The position numbers and the translations under genes were made by a program. Shown here one piece after another: positions 16,158 to 23,665 of a stretch of DNA of 23,895 bases. The notes below the pieces were generated by a model, which worked only from the letters and a program-made list of their open reading frames with translations, was not told the DNA's origin and made no database searches. This DNA comes from Bacillota bacterium. Lineage in GTDB: Bacteria > Bacillota > Clostridia > Lachnospirales > Cellulosilyticaceae. The stretch covers positions 1-23,895 of the forward strand of contig JAEZJJ010000095.1 of assembly GCA_023436395.1 (NCBI GenBank), given 5' to 3'. How positions within the stretch are numbered: position 1 is the stretch's first letter; every line of letters starts with the position of its first letter.

Positions 16158-16192
16158 AAACAAGAGCCAGACTTTGAAAAGCCTGGCTCTTG
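16158..16192 (-). terminator. terminator of the zinc-ribbon membrane protein gene
   Basis: CAAGAGCCAG (16161-16170) and CTGGCTCTTG (16183-16192) form a 10-bp GC-containing stem with a 12-nt loop, followed on the minus strand by TTTTTG. It lies 31 nt past the stop at 16223. Confidence 0.85.
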
Positions 16193-16222
16193 CTTTTGTA
16201 TATTGATGTAATTTCCATTGTC

Positions 16223-17317
16223 CTAGAAATATACTGCATATTTTGACATACTCTGTTTAATGAGTTGAAGAATAATCCCATTTCTCATAATTGCACTAAT
16301 CAAGTAAATAAGGGGCACACTATAAATCACAAACCTTGATTGATCCAAAAAGTTAATAAAATGAAGTATTGTAATAATAATAACTGCAAACATCATTAAT
16401 ACATAAAAATAAGCAGCAATCGTCCCACTTATAAGCGCTAATAAAAATACCACTATTTTACCTACTATCAAAATTGCAAGGGGTGTAAGCATTAACCTAA
16501 AGCAATCAATAAAGCTTACATCCTCTTTTTTAATAATCTTAAACACTCCAATCACAAACAAGCACATCATACAGATCAGCATGACATGAGATAATATAGG
16601 ATACATAATAATTGCAAAACCTGAATCCTGTACAAAGGGCATCTCTAAAATGTCTTGTGCTAATTCTACGGAATTAGATGTACTTATCTGTCCACTTCCT
16701 AAAAACAAAAGAAAGTCCCCAAATAATCCTAATAGCCCACTAATCAATTTTCCTAATACAACATTAAAGTTAACGGCTGTTATCACAGAACTTAATAGAA
16801 TAAATATTAGCATACTTTTTATAGTTCTTCCTTCATCAATATACAGTTCTAGTTCCTCTATATTTAACAAAGGGTTTTTAATAAGCATTATCATTAGCCC
16901 AATCAAAGAAGTTGGTACTTGATTTATTTCTCTATGCTTTATTTGTAGATTTTGCTCTCTTGTAGTTTTCCTATCTATTTGTCCACCAATATTTTTACTT
17001 ATCCCTTGCTTGGCTTGCTCCTCACTTTTTTTTACTTCTTCTAGTCTCTGTAATTCTGCTTGTTTTTCGAGTCTAGCTGCCCTTTGAATTGCTGCTTGCT
17101 TGAGAGCTTGGTCTCTCTTTAGTTTTTCTTCTGCTTCCCTCAATAATTCTTCTGGTATATTAATAACAACTGTTTCATCTAAACTTAAAGACTCTACTTC
17201 TTCTACTTTTATAGATTCTTCTTTATTTCCCTCAAACATTTGCTCTACCCTTGCACCACATTCATTACAGAAACTACTCGTTCCCATTATAGGTGCACCA
17301 CACTGTGTACACTTCAT
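16223..17317 (-). CDS. zinc-ribbon multi-pass membrane protein, function unknown
   Basis: A 364-aa protein. The N-terminus is a cytosolic zinc ribbon (Cys3, Cys6, Cys17, Cys20, the latter pair in CNECGARVE). Residues ~50-130 are highly charged and helical (LLREAEEKLKRDQALKQAA, probably a coiled coil). The C-terminal half has about six hydrophobic segments at ~167-185, 190-207, 234-260, 274-297, 299-322 and 329-345, vaguely like Yip1-type membrane domains. No catalytic motif is seen. The ATG lies behind AGGAGGTGT. It is a single-gene unit with its own terminator. Zinc ribbon plus membrane domain is a common clostridial layout with unknown role; a scaffold or envelope-related function is a guess. 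Confidence 0.75.
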   Translation of the reverse strand: MKCTQCGAPIMGTSSFCNECGARVEQMFEGNKEESIKVEEVESLSLDETVVINIPEELLREAEEKLKRDQALKQAAIQRAARLEKQAELQRLEEVKKSEEQAKQGISKNIGGQIDRKTTREQNLQIKHREINQVPTSLIGLMIMLIKNPLLNIEELELYIDEGRTIKSMLIFILLSSVITAVNFNVVLGKLISGLLGLFGDFLLFLGSGQISTSNSVELAQDILEMPFVQDSGFAIIMYPILSHVMLICMMCLFVIGVFKIIKKEDVSFIDCFRLMLTPLAILIVGKIVVFLLALISGTIAAYFYVLMMFAVIIITILHFINFLDQSRFVIYSVPLIYLISAIMRNGIILQLIKQSMSKYAVYF

Positions 17318-17479
17318 CCCTACACCTCCTAAAACTCACTTCTCCTCATCTCACTTATTAAAATTATCACATAATTAATTATTTAATTCAATCTTTTATT
17401 CTTATTCTATAATCATCTTACTTCTCCTAGAATATACTTTTATTAAATAGATCACAAAACAATCAGGAGGTTTATTTTC

Positions 17480-17863
17480 ATGAAAATACCACCAGCCCTC
17501 AGTAATATTAACAAACAAATATCTGACATAGAAGAATTGCTTTCTCACCTACAAGATTACAGCCTAATAAATCTTTATCTTGATGAAATTAATACATTAA
17601 AGGAAAAGCTTCCCTGTTCTTACCGTATATTTACTAGAGAAGAATTACTCTATGATTATAACGGTCTGAACGGGAAGCCCCTCTATTTATCAACTTGTCA
17701 CTATGTGTTTAATGTTACTCATCATCCTTTATGGCATTCAACTACTTTTCCTTCATTACAATTAGGTCAATGTCCCCTAGACTACTTTCAGCTTTATTAT
17801 CAAAATGATATTACATCAGCTCTGGAAGCAGGACCTATTGTAGGAAAACTATTGCACATTTAA
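17480..17863 (+). CDS. divergent cytochrome-b5-like domain protein
   Basis: A 127-aa soluble protein with AGGAGG 10 nt before the ATG. Residues 1-45 are helical. Residues ~50-124 follow the bacterial cytochrome b5-like heme/steroid-binding pattern: IFTREELLYDYNGLNGKPLY (50-69), VFNVT (76-80), Trp85, LQLGQ (93-97) and GPIVGKL (118-124). Compared with the family consensus as I remember it, the His after the Trp (GTHFGL) is replaced by Phe90 and the His before the last helix by Asn109, so heme ligation is doubtful. The 3' end overlaps the convergent permease gene by 15 nt. Family call is moderate; function unknown. Confidence 0.6.
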   Translation: MKIPPALSNINKQISDIEELLSHLQDYSLINLYLDEINTLKEKLPCSYRIFTREELLYDYNGLNGKPLYLSTCHYVFNVTHHPLWHSTTFPSLQLGQCPLDYFQLYYQNDITSALEAGPIVGKLLHI

Positions 17864-19897
17864 TGGCTTATTATTTTCCTGTTTTAATTTATTTCCTTTT
17901 AATAATGCAATACCCATAACTCCCAAAAGAAGACTTATGCCCAACAAAATAAGTAGTTGACTTAATTCAAATTGATTAAAGTCTAAAGAAACATAATTAA
18001 TAACTTCTCCAACTTTAGTATCTGCAAAGTGTTCACTTGCTATGGCTATCCCATTATTCAAAAAGTGCATAAGCATAGGTATAAAAATAGATCCTGATTT
18101 ATAAATAGCATAAGCAATGGCAATACCAAGACAAGTAGTAGGAATGATTCTAATAAAATCCATATGCATCAAACCAAACAAAATACCACTTAGGATAATA
18201 GCCCTCTTATATGATTTTTCACCCTTAAAGGAACTAAAGATAAATCCTCTAAATAGAACTTCTTCACCTATAGCTGGCGCTACTGCCACAACCAGTAGAT
18301 TAATCAGAAAGCTATCCTTCATGATTAATATATCCGTAAGTCTTTCTGCCACTTCTTGACTTTGTGGAAATAGGAATAATAGAAGATTCGCTATTAGGTT
18401 GATTAATACAAAAACACCTGCCCAAAGGCTTATACCGCCCAATACGCTTTTTATACTAGGTATTCTTAACGAGTAGACTTTTTTGAAATCTGTTTTGATA
18501 TAAATAGACAGGGCAATAGGAAGTATTAAAAAGATAATTTGATTCCCTAACAGTCCAAAGAAACCAAACTTTAATTGTATATAGGAACCTACATATAATA
18601 GTAATAATAATGCTATTCCATACACCATAATGCCATCACTTACAGTCGGCATTGTACCCTTTTTAATATTAGATCTCTTTTCTAAGAAAGAAAAACCCTT
18701 GCCATTCCCAAATAACACTTCTTCCGAGTTAAAGAGCTTAGATAATAACCATACAGATAACATTACAAATACAACATTTGAAATCATAACCATAGCCATC
18801 AACGAGAGATCATATCTAAAAGTAAGTACACTCTTAATGAGAAGTACCACATTCACTACAGGTATATTGGCTGTTATACTATTAAGTTCTATATTAGGAA
18901 TCATACAGCTATAAGATAATACCATTCCTATAAGCATAACAGGTGTTGTGGCATTTTGTGCTTCTTTAAAACTTTTCGCCAAAGAACATACACACATACT
19001 AATAGCTGCTATAATCATTGAGAAAATAACAAGACATACTAGTGTAATAATGAATGGTAATATCAACTGATTCGCATTAAAAGAAAAATTATTTGCATCT
19101 AATACTTCTTTATTACTCAATAAAATAAACACCATACTAAATAAGATAGATACTACGCTTAGAAGTGCTGTTACAATTGTACTTAGAGCGACCGCCAAAT
19201 ACTTTCCAATAACTAACTCTAGATTAGTAATCGGTAATGTTAATAAGGTTTCTAGAGTTCCTCTTTCTTTTTCTCCCGCCATAATATCTATAGCTGGATA
19301 TATTGCACCAGATAAAATACCTATTATTAAGATGAATGGCAAAATCGTCCCTAATAAGTAGCCCACAACCTGTTCTTTTTCTGCTACATCCACCACTTCA
19401 TAGTTAATGGGTTCTAAGATTTCATCTGCATCCAAGCCTGCTGCTACAACACCTTCTTTTACCAATTCTTCTTTATGCTCTTTTAAAATCTTTTCTAACC
19501 TATTAGAAGCCTCTGTATCATCTTCAATAGAAGAGTTTATGTAAATTTTATAGTCTACCTTCTTCCCTTCTTGAACTACGTCTACATATGCAGATATTTC
19601 TTTCTCTTCAAGAGCCTTCTTATAATCTGTTACTTCTACAATCTTCAGCTTACCATCCTTTTTAGTAAGTTCCTGTATTTTTTCCATTACGTGACTATTA
19701 GGTACCTCACTAAAAGCTATAGATAATTCTTTTTGTGCCATACTAGTAGTTGAAACACTCATGATATACATCATCAAAATAATTAGTATAGGATATAAGA
19801 GAATTGGTAAAATCACTGTCATAAACAATGTTTTTTTATCTCTTAATATATCGATCATTTCTTTCTTAAAAATGCTTTTTACAATATGCGTTCTCAT
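17849..19897 (-). CDS. NatB-type ABC permease fused to CPBP intramembrane protease
   Basis: A 682-aa membrane protein. The first ~400 residues are an ABC-2/NatB-type permease: a transmembrane helix at ~20-45 (LFMTVILPILLYPILIILMMY), a ~130-aa extracytoplasmic loop, then a bundle of helices with the EKERGTLETLLTLPI motif. The C-terminal third is a CPBP (CAAX/abortive-infection type) protease domain with EEVLFRG (~548-554), FGLMHMD (~570-576) and HFLNN (~610-614), the metal-ligand Glu/His/Asn set. The fusion is a recognised Firmicute architecture. Its ATG overlaps the stop of the ATPase gene (ATGA), so both are co-translated. NatAB-type systems export sodium or peptides; the protease may process or protect against a peptide. 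Substrate unknown. Confidence 0.92.
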   Translation of the reverse strand: MRTHIVKSIFKKEMIDILRDKKTLFMTVILPILLYPILIILMMYIMSVSTTSMAQKELSIAFSEVPNSHVMEKIQELTKKDGKLKIVEVTDYKKALEEKEISAYVDVVQEGKKVDYKIYINSSIEDDTEASNRLEKILKEHKEELVKEGVVAAGLDADEILEPINYEVVDVAEKEQVVGYLLGTILPFILIIGILSGAIYPAIDIMAGEKERGTLETLLTLPITNLELVIGKYLAVALSTIVTALLSVVSILFSMVFILLSNKEVLDANNFSFNANQLILPFIITLVCLVIFSMIIAAISMCVCSLAKSFKEAQNATTPVMLIGMVLSYSCMIPNIELNSITANIPVVNVVLLIKSVLTFRYDLSLMAMVMISNVVFVMLSVWLLSKLFNSEEVLFGNGKGFSFLEKRSNIKKGTMPTVSDGIMVYGIALLLLLYVGSYIQLKFGFFGLLGNQIIFLILPIALSIYIKTDFKKVYSLRIPSIKSVLGGISLWAGVFVLINLIANLLLFLFPQSQEVAERLTDILIMKDSFLINLLVVAVAPAIGEEVLFRGFIFSSFKGEKSYKRAIILSGILFGLMHMDFIRIIPTTCLGIAIAYAIYKSGSIFIPMLMHFLNNGIAIASEHFADTKVGEVINYVSLDFNQFELSQLLILLGISLLLGVMGIALLKGNKLKQENNKPLNVQ

Positions 19898-20706
19898 GCT
19901 AGCACTCCCTTCTCCTTAGCAAAATAAATAAACACATCCCTTAAATTAGTTGTTTGAGTTTGTTTTCTAAGATCATCAGGGGTACCTTCTGCTATAATTT
20001 TGCCTTCATGAATCATCAGAATACGATCACATAAGGTTTCAGCTTCTTCCATATAATGCGTAGAATATAAAACTGTTTTTCCCTTTTTTCGTTCTCCCTT
20101 CATAAATTCAATAATATCTTTGCTACTTAATACATCTAAGCCCAATGTAGGCTCATCAAATATATATACCTCCGGAGAATGGAGCAAACATCTGGCTATA
20201 GATACGCGTTGTGTTTGTCCTGTAGATAGATTCTCGATACGATTGTCTATAAAACTATGTAAATTCATTATTTCTGTTACTTCATTAATAGCCTTTTCTA
20301 TTTCCTCTTTACTCATTTCATAAAGTTCCCCAAAAGTTCTAAATAACTCTCTTGGTGATAAACGTCCATAGAGCTTTGTGTTCCCTGATAAATACCCTAT
20401 TTTTTTCTTTGCTAATTCTCTATGGATTTCATAATTATATTCCATTACCTTAATATATCCTTCTGTAGGCGTTAAAATGCCACCTAACATTCTTAGTAAA
20501 GTTGTTTTTCCTGCTCCATTAGGCCCTAATATCCCATAGATTTCTCCTTTGTGGGCAGTAAAATTAATATCATTAACAGCCAAAAACTCCTCTGTCTTTG
20601 TTTTGAGCTTTGCTAGGTTTTTAATACTATTTTTCTTTTCTTCTTTAACTGTTCTAGTGAAAACTTTAGATAAATGAGTAATTTCAATTACTGGATTTTG
20701 TTCCAC
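19894..20706 (-). CDS. NatA-type ABC transporter ATP-binding protein
   Basis: A 270-aa ATPase partner of the permease/protease encoded next. Walker A GPNGAGKTT (61-69), Q-loop region around YLSGNTKLYGRLS, signature LSTGQTQR (~160-167), Walker B VYIFDEPTLGLD (~180-191) and switch His in STHYMEEAE. An unusual Lys-rich insert (~20-40, EEKKNSIKNLAKLKTKTEE) precedes the core; similar inserts occur in NatA-like proteins. The start is GTG at 20706 with AAGGGGG 9 nt before it. A TATAAT (20746-20741) upstream may be its -10, but no good -35 is present. Four-nt overlap with the permease gene. Drug, sodium or bacteriocin-peptide export cannot be told apart from sequence alone. Confidence 0.93.
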   Translation of the reverse strand: MEQNPVIEITHLSKVFTRTVKEEKKNSIKNLAKLKTKTEEFLAVNDINFTAHKGEIYGILGPNGAGKTTLLRMLGGILTPTEGYIKVMEYNYEIHRELAKKKIGYLSGNTKLYGRLSPRELFRTFGELYEMSKEEIEKAINEVTEIMNLHSFIDNRIENLSTGQTQRVSIARCLLHSPEVYIFDEPTLGLDVLSSKDIIEFMKGERKKGKTVLYSTHYMEEAETLCDRILMIHEGKIIAEGTPDDLRKQTQTTNLRDVFIYFAKEKGVLA

Positions 20707-20796
20707 CTTATATAACCCCCTTCTGGTCTTTTATGCTCTTATTATACGTAGAAACTCCTTACTACCTTAAATATTTAGATATAATTAATATTTATT

Positions 20797-20864
20797 AAAA
20801 AAAAAAAAAAAATAAAATAAAAAGGTCTTCTCTTTGTCGTGGGGTGACATCAAGAAGACCTTTT
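20797..20864 (-). terminator. strong terminator followed by a 16-T tract, upstream of natA-like gene
   Basis: GGTCTTCT (20824-20831) and AGAAGACC (20853-20860), extended by AAAA/TTTT, form a 12-bp stem with an inner GTC/GAC pair. On the minus strand it is followed by T-rich sequence ending in a run of 16 T (20812-20797). It lies 91 nt upstream of the ATPase gene. It could back up the tRNA terminator, attenuate the transporter operon, or end an unrecognised transcript from 20880-21045. Confidence 0.75.
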
Positions 20865-21046
20865 CCTTATATTTATTGAGGGTTAAATAAGAAGTTTTAC
20901 ACTTTGTATACTACGCCCAGTATGTGTTGTTTATGTGTTGAAAATGTAATTTTTATATGAATATTCTCTCACTTTCAGTTATTATCACCATTAGTTGCAC
21001 TCTTAATATTTTATAGATAACTCCTCGTTGTAATTTTATCACACAA
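20865..21046. other. intergenic stretch without recognised gene
   Basis: No open reading frame with a convincing binding site. The only structure seen is a tandem TATGTGTTG (20921-20929 and 20932-20940), 11 bp apart, about one helical turn, which could be a protein-binding pair. Confidence 0.4.
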
Positions 21047-21079
21047 AAATGTGCATAACTCATTTAGTTATACACATTT
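21047..21079 (-). terminator. terminator of the tRNA-Leu/tRNA-Ser operon
   Basis: AAATGTGCATAAC (47-59 of the 21,000s) pairs with GTTATACACATTT (21067-21079) over 13 bp; the single mismatch becomes a G-U pair in the minus-strand RNA. The stem is followed on the minus strand by TTTTTG, 12 nt past the tRNA-Ser 3' end. Confidence 0.85.
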
Positions 21080-21090
21080 CCTTTGTCAAA

Positions 21091-21176
21091 CGCAGAGACT
21101 GGGATTCGAACCCAGGGAGGTGTTACCCTCGCCGGTTTTCAAGACCGGTGCCTTAAACCAACTCGACCATCTCTGC
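21091..21176 (-). tRNA. tRNA-Ser (anticodon UGA)
   Basis: Minus strand begins GCAGAGATGGTCGAG and ends GGTTCGAATCCC...TCTCTGC plus discriminator G. The acceptor stem is seven pairs (GCAGAGA/TCTCTGC). The anticodon arm CCGGTCTTGAAAACCGG carries TGA. A long variable arm (GAGGGTAACACCTC) is typical of class II tRNA-Ser. CCA is not encoded, so a CCA-adding enzyme is needed. It is the second gene of a two-tRNA unit, 13 nt after tRNA-Leu. Confidence 0.97.
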
Positions 21177-21189
21177 TTATTAAATTGTA

Positions 21190-21273
21190 TGCCCGAGACC
21201 GGAATCGAACCGGTACGAGGGTTAGCTCGCAGGATTTTAAGTCCTGTGCGTCTGCCAGTTCCGCCACTCGGGC
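21190..21273 (-). tRNA. tRNA-Leu (anticodon UAA)
   Basis: Minus strand begins GCCCGAGTGGCGGAACTGGC and ends GGTTCGATTCCGGTCTCGGGC plus discriminator A. The anticodon arm CAGGACTTAAAATCCTG carries TAA, and there is a class II variable arm (GAGCTAACCCTC). CCA is not encoded. First gene of the unit, 31 nt after the -10 element. Confidence 0.97.
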
Positions 21274-21303
21274 ATATAAGTTAAAATAACTTATTGCTTA
21301 ATT

Positions 21304-21332
21304 ATTATAATATATGTTTTGACCTAGGTCAA
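21304..21332 (-). promoter_or_regulatory. tRNA operon promoter
   Basis: Minus strand: TTGACC (21332-21327), 17-bp spacer, TATAAT (21309-21304). The AAAAGGTGTTGAC block around the -35 is identical to that of the rRNA promoter at 240-268, suggesting shared stable-RNA control. Confidence 0.85.
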
Positions 21333-21482
21333 CACCTTTTCTTCCTTTTTATAAAATTATTCTTAAACATTTCCTATGATTTATTTATTATTTTACAAAT
21401 ATGGTTGAATATTTTTCATATAATAAATTTTCTTTTCAGTTTAAAGTAAAATTATCAATAATTATTTTAAGGAGGCTTTACA

Positions 21483-22346
21483 ATGAACAAAAAAATAAGT
21501 TTTATCTTACTCACTCTGACACTTTGTTTAATCGGATGCTCTAGTACTGATTCTTCTTCAACTCCTGCATCTAGTCCTACAGAAATTACCGCCTCTCCAG
21601 AAGTATCTGCTGCTCCCTCTGTAGAACCAGTTGAATCAGAACCTGCCTATGTCCTTCCATTAGTCGAAAACACTTCTGGCAAAGTACAAATTCAAACGGT
21701 ATCTGAAAGTTCAACTTATCCTTATACCTCTTACATTATTACCTCCACTAATGGTGAATCTATCGTGTTAGATCCTACCTATATGCCATCTAAAGATGTA
21801 GTTGATATCAAACCTTCAGCTATTATTAGCACGCACAACCACCCAGATCATGTAGATTCTACTTTTACTCAGAGTTATGATTGCCCTCATTTCACAGGTG
21901 AAGTATGCAGCTTAGATACTACGGATTTTAAGATTTTTACTATTGCTTCTTCTCACTCTGGAGATACTATTTATGATCTTCCATCAAATGTTCTTACAGT
22001 AGTTGATGTAGATGGTCTTCGTATTGTTCACATGGGTGATATTGGACAAACAGCCCTTACTGACGAACAATTTAAAGATTTAGGCCATGTGGATATCGCT
22101 TTCATGCAATTTGACAACAGTTATTCTGATATGAGTTTAGATAACGAAAAAGGCTTTAAGCTTATAGAGCAACTTCAGCCAACTATTATCATCCCTACTC
22201 ATTATCATGATGATGCATTACCTGTTTTTAAACAACATTATGGTGAAATACAGGAATTTGATAATGTACTGACTATTTCTCAAGATGATTTACCTACCAA
22301 CCCACTAAATATGTTCCGTATTTTAAATAATCATGTTTATCGATAA
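21483..22346 (+). CDS. lipoprotein with metallo-beta-lactamase (UlaG-like) fold
   Basis: A 287-aa exported lipoprotein. Signal peptide 1-18 with lipobox LIGC (Cys19 is the lipid anchor), then a Ser/Pro/Thr/Glu-rich low-complexity linker (~20-58). The hydrolase domain (~65-275) has the zinc motif HxHxDH as His118-Asn-His120-Pro-Asp122-His123, then HSGD (His158), HMGD (His183, Asp186) and PTHYHDD (His240, His242), the UlaG/L-ascorbate-6-P lactonase-like subgroup of the MBL superfamily. Substrate unknown; the outside location is unusual for UlaG-like enzymes. The start is behind AAGGAGG. It precedes an AraC regulator by 124 nt, which has its own likely promoter. Confidence 0.9.
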   Translation: MNKKISFILLTLTLCLIGCSSTDSSSTPASSPTEITASPEVSAAPSVEPVESEPAYVLPLVENTSGKVQIQTVSESSTYPYTSYIITSTNGESIVLDPTYMPSKDVVDIKPSAIISTHNHPDHVDSTFTQSYDCPHFTGEVCSLDTTDFKIFTIASSHSGDTIYDLPSNVLTVVDVDGLRIVHMGDIGQTALTDEQFKDLGHVDIAFMQFDNSYSDMSLDNEKGFKLIEQLQPTIIIPTHYHDDALPVFKQHYGEIQEFDNVLTISQDDLPTNPLNMFRILNNHVYR

Positions 22347-22402
22347 TTAGCACCTTATTTTTATCAGCAAGTGTTTTAATAAAAATAATTCTCTAAATTT
22401 TA

Positions 22403-22431
22403 TTTACATGCATTATAGGATTATATAAAAT
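22403..22431 (+). promoter_or_regulatory. likely promoter of the AraC-family gene
   Basis: TTTACA (22403-22408), 17-bp spacer, TAAAAT (22426-22431). Both boxes are one base from consensus. Start near 22438, 33 nt before the ATG. A weak all-AT stem at 22355-22388 separates it from the lipoprotein gene but has no clear U-run. Confidence 0.5.
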
Positions 22432-22470
22432 ATAGTATACCTAAATAATAACAGTGGAGAGTGAAACATT

Positions 22471-23370
22471 ATGAACTTATCTACTATTAGTTTTAACTAT
22501 TACTTAGATTATATTATTCCTATAAGTGTGTCTTATAACTTATCAGATCTCAAATTAGGCTTAGCTAGTGACTATTATAAACTAATATTCTTAGATGAAG
22601 GAATAAATCATATTGCGCTTAATGGAACTGAACTTATTCTAGTCGGTTCCTATATGCTTTGCCTTAATGATAAAGATTCTATTAATATTTCTAAGACTAA
22701 TCTAAAAACGTTTACTATAGTATTTTTTAAACCCTGTGCTATTAATGAAAAGTTTACTTTAAGTAGTTGTAATAAACCTGAATGCTTGTCTATTACAGAC
22801 ACACAAGATTTATTTTATTTAGATAACTTTAAAATGACTACTCCAACTACCTTTAAAGCTCTTTCTTTAAGTACTGTGGACAAACTAATTATTCAAGAAA
22901 AATTATCAAACATTAATAAACAACTTACTACTCAACCTTCTTCATCTTGGCCTTGTAAAACTAGGGCCTATCTCATAGAAACACTGTTTTTCCTGATTAG
23001 ACCTGGAGAAAATACTCCTTGTACAGAAGCTTGTTGTATTAGTACACATTGTCCTCAATTAGTTCTAGATACTATTTACTATTTACAAACTCATTACGAC
23101 CAAAAAATTACTATTTCTATGCTCACGCAAGTATTAAGCACCAATCGTACAACTTTATTATCAGAGTTTAAGAAGTACACAAATGTATCTCTCAACCGCT
23201 ATCTTATGCAAATTCGCATGACGATTGCTACCACCTTACTTCGTGATACGGGGCTCCCTATCATAGAGATTTGTGAGCGTACAGGTTTTAGTGATATTAG
23301 CTATTTTAGTAAAACTTTTAAGAAAGAAATTAATTATACTCCTTCTGAGTATAGAAAACTAAATGCCTAA
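22471..23370 (+). CDS. AraC-family transcriptional regulator with cysteine cluster
   Basis: A 299-aa regulator. The C-terminal ~100 residues are the AraC double helix-turn-helix: first helix pair around KITISMLTQVLSTNRTTLLSEFKKYT, second GLPIIEICERTGFSDISYFSKTFKKEINYTPSEYRK, matching the family's GFSDxSYFSRxFKKxxGxTPSEYR signature. The N-terminal ~170 residues are probably a cupin-like ligand-binding domain, poorly conserved. Just before the DNA-binding part lies a Cys-rich stretch with Cys184, Cys188, Cys189, His193 and Cys194, and further Cys occur at ~88-105. This could bind a metal or sense redox state, which is inferred. The ATG has GGAGAG upstream. Regulated genes are not evident. Confidence 0.9.
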   Translation: MNLSTISFNYYLDYIIPISVSYNLSDLKLGLASDYYKLIFLDEGINHIALNGTELILVGSYMLCLNDKDSINISKTNLKTFTIVFFKPCAINEKFTLSSCNKPECLSITDTQDLFYLDNFKMTTPTTFKALSLSTVDKLIIQEKLSNINKQLTTQPSSSWPCKTRAYLIETLFFLIRPGENTPCTEACCISTHCPQLVLDTIYYLQTHYDQKITISMLTQVLSTNRTTLLSEFKKYTNVSLNRYLMQIRMTIATTLLRDTGLPIIEICERTGFSDISYFSKTFKKEINYTPSEYRKLNA

Positions 23371-23380
23371 GATAAGTCAA

Positions 23381-23418
23381 AAGTGCCCTAGAAGTTCTAT
23401 TAGACTCCTAGGACATTT
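23381..23418 (+). terminator. terminator after the AraC-family gene
   Basis: AAGTGCCCTAGAAGT (23381-23395) pairs imperfectly with ACTCCTAGGACATTT (23404-23418), core CCTAG/CTAGG. A G-U pair favours the plus-strand RNA. It is followed by GTATTTTCC, so the U-run is weak. Confidence 0.5.
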
Positions 23419-23513
23419 GTATTTTCCAGATTTTTATTTATAACTTTTACATTTGTTACCAATCTACAACATAGTATAATCTATTCAAAATGACTTTTCT
23501 AACATAAAACAAA

Positions 23514-23565
23514 GGAGTGTCGCGCAACTATGAAATAGTTTCATGATACTCTCTTTTTATGAATA
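23514..23565 (+). terminator. strong hairpin with T-run; possible end of a decayed insertion element
   Basis: GAGTGTC (from 23516) pairs with GATACTC, enclosing the inner hairpin AACTAT/ATAGTT, then CTTTTT. A G-U pair favours plus-strand RNA. It has TATAAT (23475-23480) upstream with a fair -35 TTGTTA at 16 bp, so a ~75-nt RNA is possible. It lies ~100 bp from the transposase relic on its 3' side, so it may instead be the terminus of that element. Confidence 0.5.
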
Positions 23566-23665
23566 TATCTGGAGATTTATACATACATATGGAAATGTTT
23601 CTTATTTTTAAAGTGTATTTTTATAAGCCTATAATTATTATTTCTAAAATATAGGCTGTTTTATC

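Noticed and set aside
21047..21079. Two DnaA-box-like 9-mers in inverted orientation
   Set aside because: They are the two arms of the tRNA operon terminator, which explains the symmetry.
21051..21289. Two plus-strand open frames of 68-77 codons
   Set aside because: They run across the two tRNA genes on the other strand and have no binding site; they are by-products of the tRNA sequences.
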